DNA from: an uncultured Methylococcaceae bacterium
GTDB lineage: Bacteria > Pseudomonadota > Gammaproteobacteria > Methylococcales > Methylomonadaceae
Direction: 5' to 3'
Length of the DNA: 36,517 nucleotides
Assembly (NCBI GenBank): GCA_903927955.1
Contig: CAIYOW010000017.1
Coordinates: 1 to 36,517, forward strand
In this document: positions 25,525-33,771 of the stretch, piece after piece
Numbering within the stretch: position 1 is the first letter of the stretch
Layout of the letters: each line of letters starts with the position of its first letter
Program-made: the position numbers and the translations under genes
The notes under the pieces: model-generated
Seen by the model: the letters and a program-made list of their open reading frames with translations, nothing else
Databases searched by the model: none
Told to the model about the DNA's origin: nothing

Positions 25525-26144
25525 AGCGCGGTAAATTTATCACCTTAGAAGGCGGTGAGGGCGTGGGAAAATCGACCAACCTAATATTCTTAAGGGAGGT
25601 GTTTGAACAGCGCAAAATCCCCGTCACAGTGGCCCGAGAACCTGGCGGTACCCAAATGGCGGAACAGCTTCGGCATTTGTTGCTGGATACCGGTAAAGAA
25701 GCCATTGGCAAAAAAACAGAGCTATTATTGATGTTTGCCGCACGGGCGCAGCATATTAAACATGTCATCGAACCGGCTTTGGCAAAAGGCCAATGGGTGT
25801 TGTGTGACCGGTTCACCGATTCCACTTACGCTTATCAAGGCGGTGGGCGTAACATGAAATCCGTCAATATAGAATGGCTGGAAAGGTTTGTGCAAGGCAA
25901 TTTAAGGCCGGATTTGACCATTTTGCTGGATGCGCCGGTAGAAACCGGCATGAGACGGGCGCGCAAACGCATCTTTACAGACCGCTTTGAATCAGAACAA
26001 ATCAGCTTTTTTGAACGGGTCAGGGAGGCGTATTTAGTTTTGGCAGCAGCTAATCCTGACCGTATCAAAGTTATTCGGGCTGACCGTCCCTTGTCAGACG
26101 TCCAAGATGCCATTATTGAGGCACTTATCCCATTATTTGAATGA
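25521..26144 (+). CDS. tmk: Thymidylate kinase
   Basis: Tmk phosphorylates dTMP to dTDP. The P-loop EGGEGVGKST lies at residues 10-19, the substrate motif AREPGGTQMAEQLR at about 39-52, DRFTDSTYAYQGGGR at about 97-111 and the lid region RARKRIFTDRFESEQISFFERVR later. The glutamate-rich LEGGEGVGKS form is that of bacterial TMKs. Length is 207 residues. Its ATG overlaps the mltG stop and its TGA overlaps the holB ATG. Confidence 0.97.
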   Translation: MKRGKFITLEGGEGVGKSTNLIFLREVFEQRKIPVTVAREPGGTQMAEQLRHLLLDTGKEAIGKKTELLLMFAARAQHIKHVIEPALAKGQWVLCDRFTDSTYAYQGGGRNMKSVNIEWLERFVQGNLRPDLTILLDAPVETGMRRARKRIFTDRFESEQISFFERVREAYLVLAAANPDRIKVIRADRPLSDVQDAIIEALIPLFE

Positions 26145-27163
26145 CACCTTTATTTACCTGGCAATACCCCGATTGGGCGAGGTTAAGCCAATATCGCGAT
26201 CAGCAACGAATCCCCCAAGCCATGCTTTTGCTAGGCCGTAGCGGTTTGGGCAAACAGCGGCTGGCCCGGCAATTTGCAGAATCGTTGCTGTGTGCAGAAC
26301 CGCAACCAGCAAGTTATTTGCCCTGTGGGGCATGCAAATCTTGCCAGCTCTTGCAAGCCGGATTTCATCCGGATTTTTTTCAGATCAGTCCTGAAAGCCT
26401 AGGCAAAGACATCACCATTGATCAAATGCGTGGACTGATTGAGGTGCTGACATTAAAGCCTCAGTATGCCCAATACCGGGTCATTATCATAGACCCTGCT
26501 GATCAAATGAACCTAAGGGCACAAAACGCTTTCTTAAAGTGTTTGGAAGAACCGGCCGATCGCAGCGTTATCTTGATGATAACGGAACGGCCGGGTAAAT
26601 TGCCTGCCACTATTGTGAGCCGTTGCCAGCAATTTGCATTGACCGTTCCCCCGCGACCACAAGTGATGGCTTGGCTGGCGACGGAAACGCAGCAACAGGA
26701 CTTAGCGTTGCCGTACTGCTTGGCACAAGGTGCGCCGCTAAAGGCATTGGCATATTGTACAGAGAATACCCTGCCGTTACGCCAAGATTGCTTTAAAGCG
26801 TGGTTGGAGCTGGCAAACCACAAAAGATCGCCGGTGCAAATCGCCGAGCTATGGAAAACCCTGCCCGAAGCACAATTACTGGTTTGGCTGCTATCTTGGG
26901 TGTCAGATATTATCAAATGCCATTATAAAGCCAGTACTAACCAGTTGGGCAATCCTGACTTGCAACCAAGCTTGCAAGTGTTGGCCCAACGGCTACAATT
27001 ATTAGATATGTTTAATTTCTACCAATTGTTGCTGTGTCGCTATACCGTCATCGACAGCACTCTCAATAAACAGCTATTGTTTGAAGAAATACTGATTCAT
27101 TGGCAAATGCTGAATTTTAACAATGGCTCATCAGGTCACCTATCCAAATCAATAGCACGTTGA
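26141..27163 (+). CDS. holB: DNA polymerase III subunit delta'
   Basis: Delta' is the stator of the clamp-loader complex that loads the beta clamp. An AAA+ fold is seen: GRSGLGKQRLARQFAESLLC (degenerate Walker A, no Ser/Thr after GKQ, as expected since delta' does not hydrolyse ATP), a four-cysteine zinc site (Cys51, 62, 65, 68 in CGACKSCQLLQAGFHPD), NAFLKCLEEP and the SRC motif in ATIVSRCQQF. It is 340 residues, with ATGA overlap to tmk. A pilZ-type gene often lies between holB and tatD in gammaproteobacteria; none is present here. Confidence 0.93.
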   Translation: MTPLFTWQYPDWARLSQYRDQQRIPQAMLLLGRSGLGKQRLARQFAESLLCAEPQPASYLPCGACKSCQLLQAGFHPDFFQISPESLGKDITIDQMRGLIEVLTLKPQYAQYRVIIIDPADQMNLRAQNAFLKCLEEPADRSVILMITERPGKLPATIVSRCQQFALTVPPRPQVMAWLATETQQQDLALPYCLAQGAPLKALAYCTENTLPLRQDCFKAWLELANHKRSPVQIAELWKTLPEAQLLVWLLSWVSDIIKCHYKASTNQLGNPDLQPSLQVLAQRLQLLDMFNFYQLLLCRYTVIDSTLNKQLLFEEILIHWQMLNFNNGSSGHLSKSIAR

Positions 27164-27244
27164 TTGCGACATTATCAGAATGGTTGGTTACAATCACGCA
27201 GGTAATTTACAACACCCCATTCCCTTATCTTAAGAGACCACGCC

Positions 27245-28021
27245 ATGTTCATCGATTCGCATTGCCATCTAGACCGTATCGATCTTGCTCCTTTCCAAGG
27301 TAGTTTTGACAACTTTGTCACTGATGCTAATCACCAAGGCATCAGCGGTATGCTCTGTATTGCCATCGATTTGGAAGCCTATCCGGCCATGCTGGCGATG
27401 GTCACGCCTTATGCCCACATTAATGTCAGCGTGGGTGTCCATCCCAATGTCAAGGAAGATTGGGAGCCAACCGTCGAAGAGCTGGTGAATTTGGGGGAGG
27501 ACGATAAGGTATTGGCAATAGGTGAAACTGGGCTGGACTACTACCGTGCCGGATGCGCGGTCACTGACCAGCAGCAACGCTTTAGAAACCACATCCGCGC
27601 CGCCAAAATTTTGGGCAAACCGCTGATTATCCATACCCGCGAAGCACAAGCGGACACATTGCGGCTATTGGCCGAAGAAGGGGCCGCCGATGTTGGTGGT
27701 ATTATCCACTGCTTCACCGAAGATTGGGCTTTTGCTGAACAGGCCTTAGACCTTAATTTTTATATTTCTTTTTCCGGTATCATCACGTTTAATAATACCC
27801 AAGCCATTAAAGAAGTGGCTCAGAAAGTACCGCACGACCGATATTTGATTGAGACCGACGCGCCCTATCTGGCTCCCGCCCCGCATCGGGGTAAACCTAA
27901 CTATCCTATGTATGTCCGCCATGTAGCCGACTGTATTGCCCAATTACGGTGCGTCAGCAGCGAAGAAATTGCCCAACAATCCGGAAAAAATTTCCATTCG
28001 TTATTTAAGCTGGCGGGTTAG
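27245..28021 (+). CDS. tatD: TatD family metal-dependent deoxyribonuclease
   Basis: TatD-family proteins are TIM-barrel metal-dependent nucleases; the copy next to tmk-holB corresponds to E. coli ycfH. Metal ligands are visible: FIDSHCHLD (His6, His8), AIGETGLDYYR (Glu), LIIHTREA, GIIHCFTED and the C-terminal Asp in LIETDAPYLAPAPHRGKPNYP. The 258-residue length is typical. ATG 27245 lies 81 bp after holB; I see no convincing promoter in that gap, so read-through from holB is possible. Confidence 0.93.
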   Translation: MFIDSHCHLDRIDLAPFQGSFDNFVTDANHQGISGMLCIAIDLEAYPAMLAMVTPYAHINVSVGVHPNVKEDWEPTVEELVNLGEDDKVLAIGETGLDYYRAGCAVTDQQQRFRNHIRAAKILGKPLIIHTREAQADTLRLLAEEGAADVGGIIHCFTEDWAFAEQALDLNFYISFSGIITFNNTQAIKEVAQKVPHDRYLIETDAPYLAPAPHRGKPNYPMYVRHVADCIAQLRCVSSEEIAQQSGKNFHSLFKLAG

Positions 28022-28024
28022 GTT

Positions 28025-28053
28025 AACCAACGAAATGACCAAATTGGTTTTTT
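28025..28053 (+). terminator. Weak candidate terminator after tatD
   Basis: AACCAA (28025-28030) can pair with TTGGTT (28044-28049) across a 13-nt loop, followed by TTTT (28050-28053). The stem is only 6 bp and AT-containing, so termination would be partial at best. Confidence 0.35.
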
Positions 28054-28065
28054 ATTGAAAAAAAA

Positions 28066-28099
28066 ATGTCATGAAACTGTTAAAATAAAACCTTACCAT
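28066..28099 (+). promoter_or_regulatory. Pho-box-like promoter upstream of manC
   Basis: ATGTCATGAAACTGTTAA (28066-28083) matches 14 of 18 positions of the enterobacterial PhoB box (two CTGTCA-type half sites 11 bp apart). TACCAT (28094-28099, 4/6 to the -10 consensus) follows after exactly 10 bp, the spacing seen at E. coli phoA, where the box replaces the -35. Transcription would start near 28106 with a leader of about 45 nt. PhoB binding is inference. Confidence 0.5.
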
Positions 28100-28151
28100 T
28101 ACAATAAGCGTACCGTACTGAAATTTTCCCCCCACTCAGAGGCGACCCATC

Positions 28152-29552
28152 ATGATTCCTGTTATCTTATCGGGCGGCTCCGGCACAAGGTTGTGGCCTT
28201 TGTCCCGTAGCCAGTATCCCAAGCAATTCCTGCCCTTGGTGTCGGGCAACTCCATGCTGCAAGAAACTATGCTCAGAATCCAGTCCCTGCCCAAAATGCA
28301 GGCACCGATAGCCATTTGTAATGAGGTGCACCGGTTTTTGTTGGCAAAACAGCTTCATGACATAGATGCCATACCTTCGGCTATTATTCTTGAACCTATG
28401 GGCAAAAACACCGCCCCCGCTGTGGCATTGGCGGCATTGTCCGCTCAGTCGCCGGATGATGTGTTGCTGATATTGGCGGCTGACCACATCATCATCGACA
28501 CCGAAGCCTTCCACGCCGCTATCGATCATGCCGAAGCACTTGCCAAACAGGGTTTGTTGGTCACTTTTGGCATTGTCCCCGATAGTCCAGAAATTGGTTA
28601 TGGCTATATTAAACAAGGGTCTGCTCTTGAACACACCGCCTATCAAGTGGAGGCATTTGTCGAAAAACCTGATTTGGCAACGGCAAACCACTATTTGCAG
28701 TCCGGTGAATATCTTTGGAACAGTGGCATGTTTGCTTTCACGGCAGGCAATTTCTTGGCGGAGCTAGAAAAGTTCAACCCAGAAATGCTGGAGTGTTGCA
28801 AACAAGCGCTGGCCACCGCAAAAGCAGACTTGGATTTTATCCGCTTGGATAAGGCTGTTTTTGGCAAATGCCCTGCCGATTCGATTGACTATGCGGTTAT
28901 GGAAAAAACCGACAAGGCTGCAGTGATCCCTTTAGCGGCCGGGTGGAATGACGTGGGTTCTTGGTCAGCCCTTTGGGATGTGCGCGACAAAGACGTTAAT
29001 GGCAACGCCATTACTGGCGATGTCATCACCATTGACACACGCAACTCCCTTATTCATGCCGAGAACAAACTGGTCACAGTAATTGGCTTAGATGACTTAG
29101 TGGTTGTGGAAACTAAAGATGCGGTGATGATTGCCACTAAAGAAGGCAGCCAATCCGTCAAAGAGGTAGTTGGCCAATTAATCAAGTTAAGCCGCAGTGA
29201 AGCCGAGACACACCCAAAGGTGGTTCGCCCCTGGGGGTCTTATGATTCCGTTGATAGTGGCGACCGCTATCAGACCAAGCTTATCAGGGTCAATCCCGGT
29301 GCCAAACTGTCTGTGCAACAACACCACCACCGTGCCGAGCATTGGATAGTGGTGAAAGGCACCGCCATGGTCACTAGAAATGATGATAAAACATTGTTGT
29401 TTGAGAATGAATCAATCTATATACCGATAGGCACTATACATTGTTTGGAAAACCCCGGCGTTATCCCTCTGGAAGTCGTCGAAGTGCAATCTGGCACCTA
29501 TCTAGGTGAAGATGACATCGTCCGCTATAGCGACCAATACGGACGAGTCTAA
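28152..29552 (+). CDS. manC: Mannose-1-phosphate guanylyltransferase / mannose-6-phosphate isomerase (bifunctional)
   Basis: The enzyme makes GDP-mannose, precursor of mannose-, fucose- or alginate-type polysaccharides. The N-terminal nucleotidyltransferase (about 1-280) shows LSGGSGTRLWPLSRSQYPKQF, EPMGKNTAPAVALAAL, ADHIIIDTEAF, FVEKPDLATANHYL, YLWNSGMFAF and GWNDVGSWSALWD. The C-terminal type II phosphomannose isomerase cupin (about 350-465) shows RPWGSYDSVDSGDRYQTKLI, PGAKLSVQQHHHRAEHWIVVKGTA and IPIGTIHCLENPG. At 466 residues this is the AlgA/ManC/CpsB/XanB form. No polysaccharide gene cluster adjoins it, so the pathway is unclear. It is convergent with rimK. Confidence 0.95.
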   Translation: MIPVILSGGSGTRLWPLSRSQYPKQFLPLVSGNSMLQETMLRIQSLPKMQAPIAICNEVHRFLLAKQLHDIDAIPSAIILEPMGKNTAPAVALAALSAQSPDDVLLILAADHIIIDTEAFHAAIDHAEALAKQGLLVTFGIVPDSPEIGYGYIKQGSALEHTAYQVEAFVEKPDLATANHYLQSGEYLWNSGMFAFTAGNFLAELEKFNPEMLECCKQALATAKADLDFIRLDKAVFGKCPADSIDYAVMEKTDKAAVIPLAAGWNDVGSWSALWDVRDKDVNGNAITGDVITIDTRNSLIHAENKLVTVIGLDDLVVVETKDAVMIATKEGSQSVKEVVGQLIKLSRSEAETHPKVVRPWGSYDSVDSGDRYQTKLIRVNPGAKLSVQQHHHRAEHWIVVKGTAMVTRNDDKTLLFENESIYIPIGTIHCLENPGVIPLEVVEVQSGTYLGEDDIVRYSDQYGRV

Positions 29553-29566
29553 CTCAATATCGCTGG

Positions 29567-30493
29567 CTAGCCCTTGCCACGGGTTCTAGTCAGCGATTTG
29601 TCTTTGGCACTTTCCAATGTTTCAAAGCGCTTTTCAATAAACTGGATGATCATGTCAGCGATATCCTTTTCGCTGGCAGCCTCAATGCCTTTCAGGCCTG
29701 GCGAGGAATTGACTTCCATAATCACCGGGCCATGGTTGGAGCGCAGCATATCCACGCCACAAACATTCAAGCCCATTATTTTTGCCGCCCTGACCGCAGT
29801 AGAGCGTTCCTCAGGCGTGAGTTTTATCAATGTTGCCGAGCCACCGCGATGCAAATTGGAACGGAACTCACCGTCCGCAGCCTGCCGCTTCATAGCAGCC
29901 ACCACCTTATCGCCAATCACAAAGCATCGGATATCGCTGCCGCCCGCTTCTTTGATAAATTCTTGCACCATAATATTAGCGTTGATGCCCATAAAGGCTT
30001 GGATGACGCTTTCCGCTGCATTATGGGTTTCCGCCAACACCACTCCAATCCCTTGGGTGCCTTGTAACAGCTTTATTACTAACGGGGTGCCGCCTACTTG
30101 GGCAATCAAGTCAGCAATATCATCAGGATTATTAGCGAAGCCCGTCACCGGCAAGCCGATACCTTTTCTGGCCAATAATTGCGTGGAACGCAGCTTGTCG
30201 CGGGAGCGGGAAATGGCGACCGACTCATTGAGCGGAAACACATTCATCATTTCAAATTGACGCAACACTGCTGTGCCATAAAACGTGACCGAAGCACCAA
30301 TACGCGGTATCACGGCATCAAATTGGCATAAATCCTCACCCCGATAATGAATCGACGGATTGTGGGAAGTGATGTTCATATAGCAACGCAATACGTCTAA
30401 AACCCGTACCTCGTGTCCGCGAGCCTGTGCCGCCTCCGCCAAACGGGCCGTTGAATAAAGCTTTGGGTTGCGTGAAAGAATGGCGATTTTCAT
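29567..30493 (-). CDS. rimK: Ribosomal protein bS6--L-glutamate ligase RimK
   Basis: RimK is an ATP-grasp ligase that adds glutamates to the C-terminus of ribosomal protein bS6 and can form poly-alpha-glutamate. The protein is strikingly like E. coli Rim[19 protein letters not shown] at the start, YMNI...[114 protein letters not shown] and [26 protein letters not shown] use the ATG at 30493 (308 residues); the track adds six residues. It stands alone, ending 14 bp from the convergent manC. Confidence 0.96.
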   Translation of the reverse strand: MKIAILSRNPKLYSTARLAEAAQARGHEVRVLDVLRCYMNITSHNPSIHYRGEDLCQFDAVIPRIGASVTFYGTAVLRQFEMMNVFPLNESVAISRSRDKLRSTQLLARKGIGLPVTGFANNPDDIADLIAQVGGTPLVIKLLQGTQGIGVVLAETHNAAESVIQAFMGINANIMVQEFIKEAGGSDIRCFVIGDKVVAAMKRQAADGEFRSNLHRGGSATLIKLTPEERSTAVRAAKIMGLNVCGVDMLRSNHGPVIMEVNSSPGLKGIEAASEKDIADMIIQFIEKRFETLESAKDKSLTRTRGKG

Positions 30494-30640
30494 AATCTTT
30501 GAAGCCGACAAAATAAAAGGCCTATTTTCTCATGAAACAACCCAACAAGCATTAGAAAAACCGTTAGGCTAGGGTATTAAGTCCGATCATTGGCCATTAA
30601 TGGATATAAAGGCTGCTTATTTTAAGATGGGCGGCGATTT

Positions 30641-31495
30641 TTAAACTAGCCGGCCTGCTTTATAGTCAGCAATGGCCTGCTGTATTTCTGCTTGGGTGTT
30701 CATCACGAACGGGCCGTGTTGCACAATCGCTTCACCTATCGGGCGGCCCGCCAACAGCAAAAATGCCACCGGCTGATCTGCCCAAATTTCAAGCTGATCA
30801 CCAAGGGAAAGCACGCCTGCTTGTTGTGATGCCAGCGGCTGTGCAGCCAATTGGGGGCCAATCAAGGCTTGACCTTCATAGGGATAAACAAAGGCATTGT
30901 AATCACTGGTCAGCGGTAGTTCAAAATGACTGCCAGCGGGCAATCGGACATCCAGAAACAAAGCATCGGCGCTTATGCCTTGGATGGGGCCGGCGTGGAG
31001 TTGGCCTGCAAATTCAGCATTGCCCGCAATAATCTTAACGCTGCCACCATCGGCTAAGGTGAGCCAAGGCATGGCTTCTGGTTGAATATCCTGATAACGT
31101 GCCGGCTTCATTTTTTCTTTTGCCGGTAAGTTGACCCATAATTGAAAACCGCGCATTCGGCCGCTTTCTTGTTGCGGCATTTCCGAATGGATAATACCCC
31201 GACCAGCAGTCATCCATTGTGCGCCGCCACTTTTCAAGTCACCTCGGTTGCCCAAGTGGTCTTGGTGCAACATGTGCCCATCCAGCATATAGGTGATGGT
31301 CTCAAAACCGCGATGCGGGTGTTCAGGAAAGCCCGCTATATAATCATCGGCATTGGCGGATGAGAATTCATCCAGCATTAAAAAAGGGTCAACACGGTGC
31401 GCTTGGTTTTGCCCAAGGCTACGGCGCAATTTAACGCCCCCGCCATCTGCAGTGGCAATGCTTGGAATAATGTGTTGCAGTGTACGGATGTTCAT
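30641..31495 (-). CDS. Pirin family bicupin protein
   Basis: Pirins are iron-binding bicupins; bacterial members include quercetin dioxygenases, but the substrate of most is unknown. The N-terminal cupin has the metal ligands in PEHPHRGFETITYMLDG (two His) and AGRGIIHSEMP (His and Glu), with DPFLMLDEFSSANADDYIAGF upstream; the C-terminal pirin domain ends GPFVMNTQAEIQQAIADYKAGRL. It is 284 residues from ATG 31495, preceded by a G-rich ribosome-binding site. It lies 36 bp after rlmJ on the same strand and may be cotranscribed. I would not assign quercetinase activity. Confidence 0.92.
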   Translation of the reverse strand: MNIRTLQHIIPSIATADGGGVKLRRSLGQNQAHRVDPFLMLDEFSSANADDYIAGFPEHPHRGFETITYMLDGHMLHQDHLGNRGDLKSGGAQWMTAGRGIIHSEMPQQESGRMRGFQLWVNLPAKEKMKPARYQDIQPEAMPWLTLADGGSVKIIAGNAEFAGQLHAGPIQGISADALFLDVRLPAGSHFELPLTSDYNAFVYPYEGQALIGPQLAAQPLASQQAGVLSLGDQLEIWADQPVAFLLLAGRPIGEAIVQHGPFVMNTQAEIQQAIADYKAGRLV

Positions 31496-31531
31496 TTTTA
31501 CCCCCACGGTTTAAGCCAACATTATGAATGT

Positions 31532-32374
31532 TTATTCATCCACCAGAGTCTCTAGCCGACAAAAGCCATTGCCTTGTCCTGCCAATGCGCCAACCAGCCA
31601 AGGCAAGGTTTGGCGCATTAGCGCAGCTAAAGTCCACGGCGCATTAATGGCAATCATGCCACAGGCGGTCATGCCTTGTTCAGGGTGGTCGGCTGCAATG
31701 CCTAATTCAAATAGCTGGATATTACGGATGCCAGATTTTTTAAAGGCTCGTTCCAGTTCATCAACGCGCCGCCTTTCCACCACGGGATACCACAGCAAAA
31801 AAGTACCTGTTGCGAAACGTTGGTGCATCTTAACTAATGCATCAACGACTAATCGGTAATCATTTTTTAATTCGTAAGCGGGATCAACCAGCACTAAGCC
31901 ACGGCGTTCCAATGGTGGCAACAGCGGTAAGCTGGCAGTCAGGCCATCGGCGTGGAAACGCTTGACCCGCTTATCTTTAAAAGTCGTTTGGTTAAGCGCT
32001 TTTATCTCGGTTGGATGCAACTCAAACAAGCACAATCGGTCATTTTGGCGCAACAGATGCTGGGCTATCAATGGCGACCCTGGATAGCGGTTCAGCTTGC
32101 CGCTGGCATTGAATGCCTTGATGATATTAACGTAGGCCAGCACCGCATCCGGTAAATCACTGCGTGACCATAAACGGCCAATACCATTATCAAATTCACG
32201 GTTTTTTTGGGCAAAGGCATCATCTAGTGCATAATCACCCGCACCCGCATGGGTGTCGAGGTAGCAAAAGGTTTTGTCTTTCTTGGCAAGATAATGCAGG
32301 CTGTCTATCAGCACAAGATGTTTCAGCACATCGGCAAAATTGCCGGCATGAAAGCCGTGTCGGTAACTGAGCAT
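31532..32374 (-). CDS. rlmJ: 23S rRNA (adenine2030-N6)-methyltransferase RlmJ
   Basis: RlmJ methylates A2030 of 23S rRNA. The start is the family-conserved MLSYRHGFHAGNFADVLKHLVL at ATG 32374 (280 residues as E. coli RlmJ); the track adds 16 upstream residues. FCYLDTHAGAGDYAL is the SAM motif, followed by YPGSPLIAQHLLR, LFELHPTEIKAL, the motif IV region LVLVDPAYELKNDY and the C-terminal GMTACGMIAINAPWTL. Motif IV reads DPAY where E. coli has DPPY; a small residue at this place may be tolerated. It begins 4 bp after the DUF155 gene stop, so the two are almost certainly cotranscribed. Confidence 0.95.
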   Translation of the reverse strand: MLSYRHGFHAGNFADVLKHLVLIDSLHYLAKKDKTFCYLDTHAGAGDYALDDAFAQKNREFDNGIGRLWSRSDLPDAVLAYVNIIKAFNASGKLNRYPGSPLIAQHLLRQNDRLCLFELHPTEIKALNQTTFKDKRVKRFHADGLTASLPLLPPLERRGLVLVDPAYELKNDYRLVVDALVKMHQRFATGTFLLWYPVVERRRVDELERAFKKSGIRNIQLFELGIAADHPEQGMTACGMIAINAPWTLAALMRQTLPWLVGALAGQGNGFCRLETLVDE

Positions 32375-32378
32375 GGTG

Positions 32379-33173
32379 TCAAAAGACTTTATCGAAAATG
32401 GTGATGCTGATTTCAAAGGCAATCAGTCCGATGATAATCCATTCCAAAATGGTGGAATGGCGGTATTTTTGTTCATCAGCCAACATAACAAACAGCTCAT
32501 GGATAGTTTCCAGTTTTTTGGCCAACACTTCCGTGCGCGGGGCTATTTCCAGATATTGGGCAGTGATACTGTAGACTTTTTCATATTCGGGGTATTCCCA
32601 GAAAAAATCCGGCGTATCCAACAAATCGTAATTAAGGATAATGTCGCTTTTGGTCAAAAACAACTGACCACGAATTTTAGCGATGTTATGGCGGCTCAGC
32701 TGGATACGCCCGCTTTCAGCCAATGACTTGGGGATGTAACTGGTATTGTTGATGGTGTTAATGGCATGGGTTTCAAAAGAAGCCAGCTTAATGGATTGCG
32801 CCATACCTTGTGACAATGAAAACAGCAAAATGGCATCGGAATTTTCCACCTCGATATGGTCTTCTACAAAACGGGTGCGGGGGCAATCCAATGAGAAAGT
32901 AAAACGGTCTTCCTCGACCATAGCGAGGGGATTTTCGGCATGTTTCAACAATAATTCATGCAACGCTTGCTGCTGTTCCAAGCGGACATGCCAATGCACC
33001 ACTGCCCCGTAATTAAAAATGACCGACCATGTATCACCGTCTTCAATCAATAACGCACCCTTAATAATGCGTATCAGCGTTGATGCCGACAAATGGCTGG
33101 ACAATTGGTTGATGTCAAACCGTTGCGCCAAACAAAATGCTGCACACTGTTTTACTGATATTGGTTCAGACAT
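32379..33173 (-). CDS. RMD1/DUF155 family membrane-anchored protein
   Basis: The 264-residue protein matches the DUF155 family, which includes yeast Rmd1 and eukaryotic mitochondrial proteins; the molecular function of bacterial members is unknown. Family traits are visible: the N-terminal variable part, LIEDGDTWSVIFNYGAVVHWHV, the central EVENSDAILLFSLSQGMAQSIKLASFE region, the long helical region FFWEYPEYEKVYSITAQYLEIAPRTEVLAKKLETIHELFVMLAD, and a single C-terminal transmembrane helix (about 241-258, STILEWIIIGLIAFEI). It would be tail-anchored in the inner membrane with the bulk in the cytoplasm. It leads a likely operon with rlmJ and perhaps pirin. Confidence 0.85.
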   Translation of the reverse strand: MSEPISVKQCAAFCLAQRFDINQLSSHLSASTLIRIIKGALLIEDGDTWSVIFNYGAVVHWHVRLEQQQALHELLLKHAENPLAMVEEDRFTFSLDCPRTRFVEDHIEVENSDAILLFSLSQGMAQSIKLASFETHAINTINNTSYIPKSLAESGRIQLSRHNIAKIRGQLFLTKSDIILNYDLLDTPDFFWEYPEYEKVYSITAQYLEIAPRTEVLAKKLETIHELFVMLADEQKYRHSTILEWIIIGLIAFEISITIFDKVF

Positions 33174-33201
33174 GACAAATCCCTACCTGCATAATACTGG
33201 G

Positions 33202-33230
33202 ATAGTGGCAGGAATCCCCCAGTTAGTCAA
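33202..33230 (-). promoter_or_regulatory. Probable promoter of the DUF155-rlmJ operon
   Basis: On the minus strand TTGACT (33230-33225) is 17 bp from CACTAT (33207-33202, 3/6). The region also contains an imperfect inverted repeat, GGGAT (33199-33203) with ATCCC (33214-33218), across the -10 and spacer. The start would be near 33195, about 20 nt before the ATG. Confidence 0.5.
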
Positions 33231-33262
33231 TGAGCTATATGGATATTTGCGTATCAGCAGGG

Positions 33263-33685
33263 TTATTCCAACTTGGTTTGTTCTGCAATAGTCACTAGCC
33301 AACCATTTTCTGCTTCACAATGGGATGATTTGCCAGTCACTTTAATGTTGATACGGGCCACAGTGCCGTGCAGGGCTTCCGGCAACCGCCCTTTCACCAA
33401 ATAGTAAGGGTCTTTAAATTCAGCTTCTATTGGCACGGGGATATTTTTTACCTTCACTGATATTTGTTCAGGCTTGTTGACATTCAGGGCAATAAACGAG
33501 AACTCCGCACCCGGTACGACAGTGGTCAAGTGAGCCGGTAAAAATTTGCTCAGATGGGGTTTCATGCAAGCACTGCCGCCCCCACCGCCGCCCATACCTG
33601 GATTGTGTCCGCTATGATGTTCAGCGGCATACCCAGAACCCCATGCGGCAAACAGCAGGGACACCAGAAAAACTATTTTTTTCAT
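33263..33685 (-). CDS. Small secreted His/Gly-rich protein of unknown function
   Basis: I do not recognise the family. The 140-residue protein starts at ATG 33685 (MKKIVFLVSLLFAAWGSGYA) with AAGGA upstream; the track adds 19 residues of leader. A Sec signal peptide likely ends at A20. The mature N-terminus AEHHSGHNPGMGGGGGGSAC carries three histidines, one methionine and a Gly6 run; two further histidines follow closely (KPH, PAH). The remaining ~90 residues look like one beta-sandwich (FSFIALNV, ISVKVKNIPVPIEAEF, ARINIKV, GWLVTIAE). Two cysteines (Cys40, Cys123) could form a disulfide. A regulated promoter with a perfect palindrome precedes it. Metal binding is a reasonable guess, not shown. 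Confidence 0.85.
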   Translation of the reverse strand: MKKIVFLVSLLFAAWGSGYAAEHHSGHNPGMGGGGGGSACMKPHLSKFLPAHLTTVVPGAEFSFIALNVNKPEQISVKVKNIPVPIEAEFKDPYYLVKGRLPEALHGTVARINIKVTGKSSHCEAENGWLVTIAEQTKLE

Positions 33686-33771
33686 GCAGATTTTCCTTAT
33701 TATTGTTATTGGCAAAGAAAGATGCATATCATCGTATGCCATCAGGGCGCTACGGCAGGGTTGTTTTTATA

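Noticed and set aside
27164-27244. Promoter for tatD (TACAAT near 27199)
   Set aside because: No -35 at an acceptable distance; read-through from holB is simpler.
29567-29589. CTAGCCC...GGGTTCTAG inverted repeat at the rimK stop, as a manC/rimK terminator
   Set aside because: It has a bulge, lies within rimK coding sequence and has no U-tract on either strand.
30594-30603. CCATTAATGG palindrome in the gap between pirin and rimK
   Set aside because: A 10-bp palindrome is expected by chance in AT-rich DNA and no promoter elements accompany it.
33724-33739. GCATA-N6-TATGC inverted repeat in the leader of the small secreted protein as a riboswitch
   Set aside because: A 5-bp arm is too little; no riboswitch core is recognisable. 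Kept only as a note in the promoter entry.
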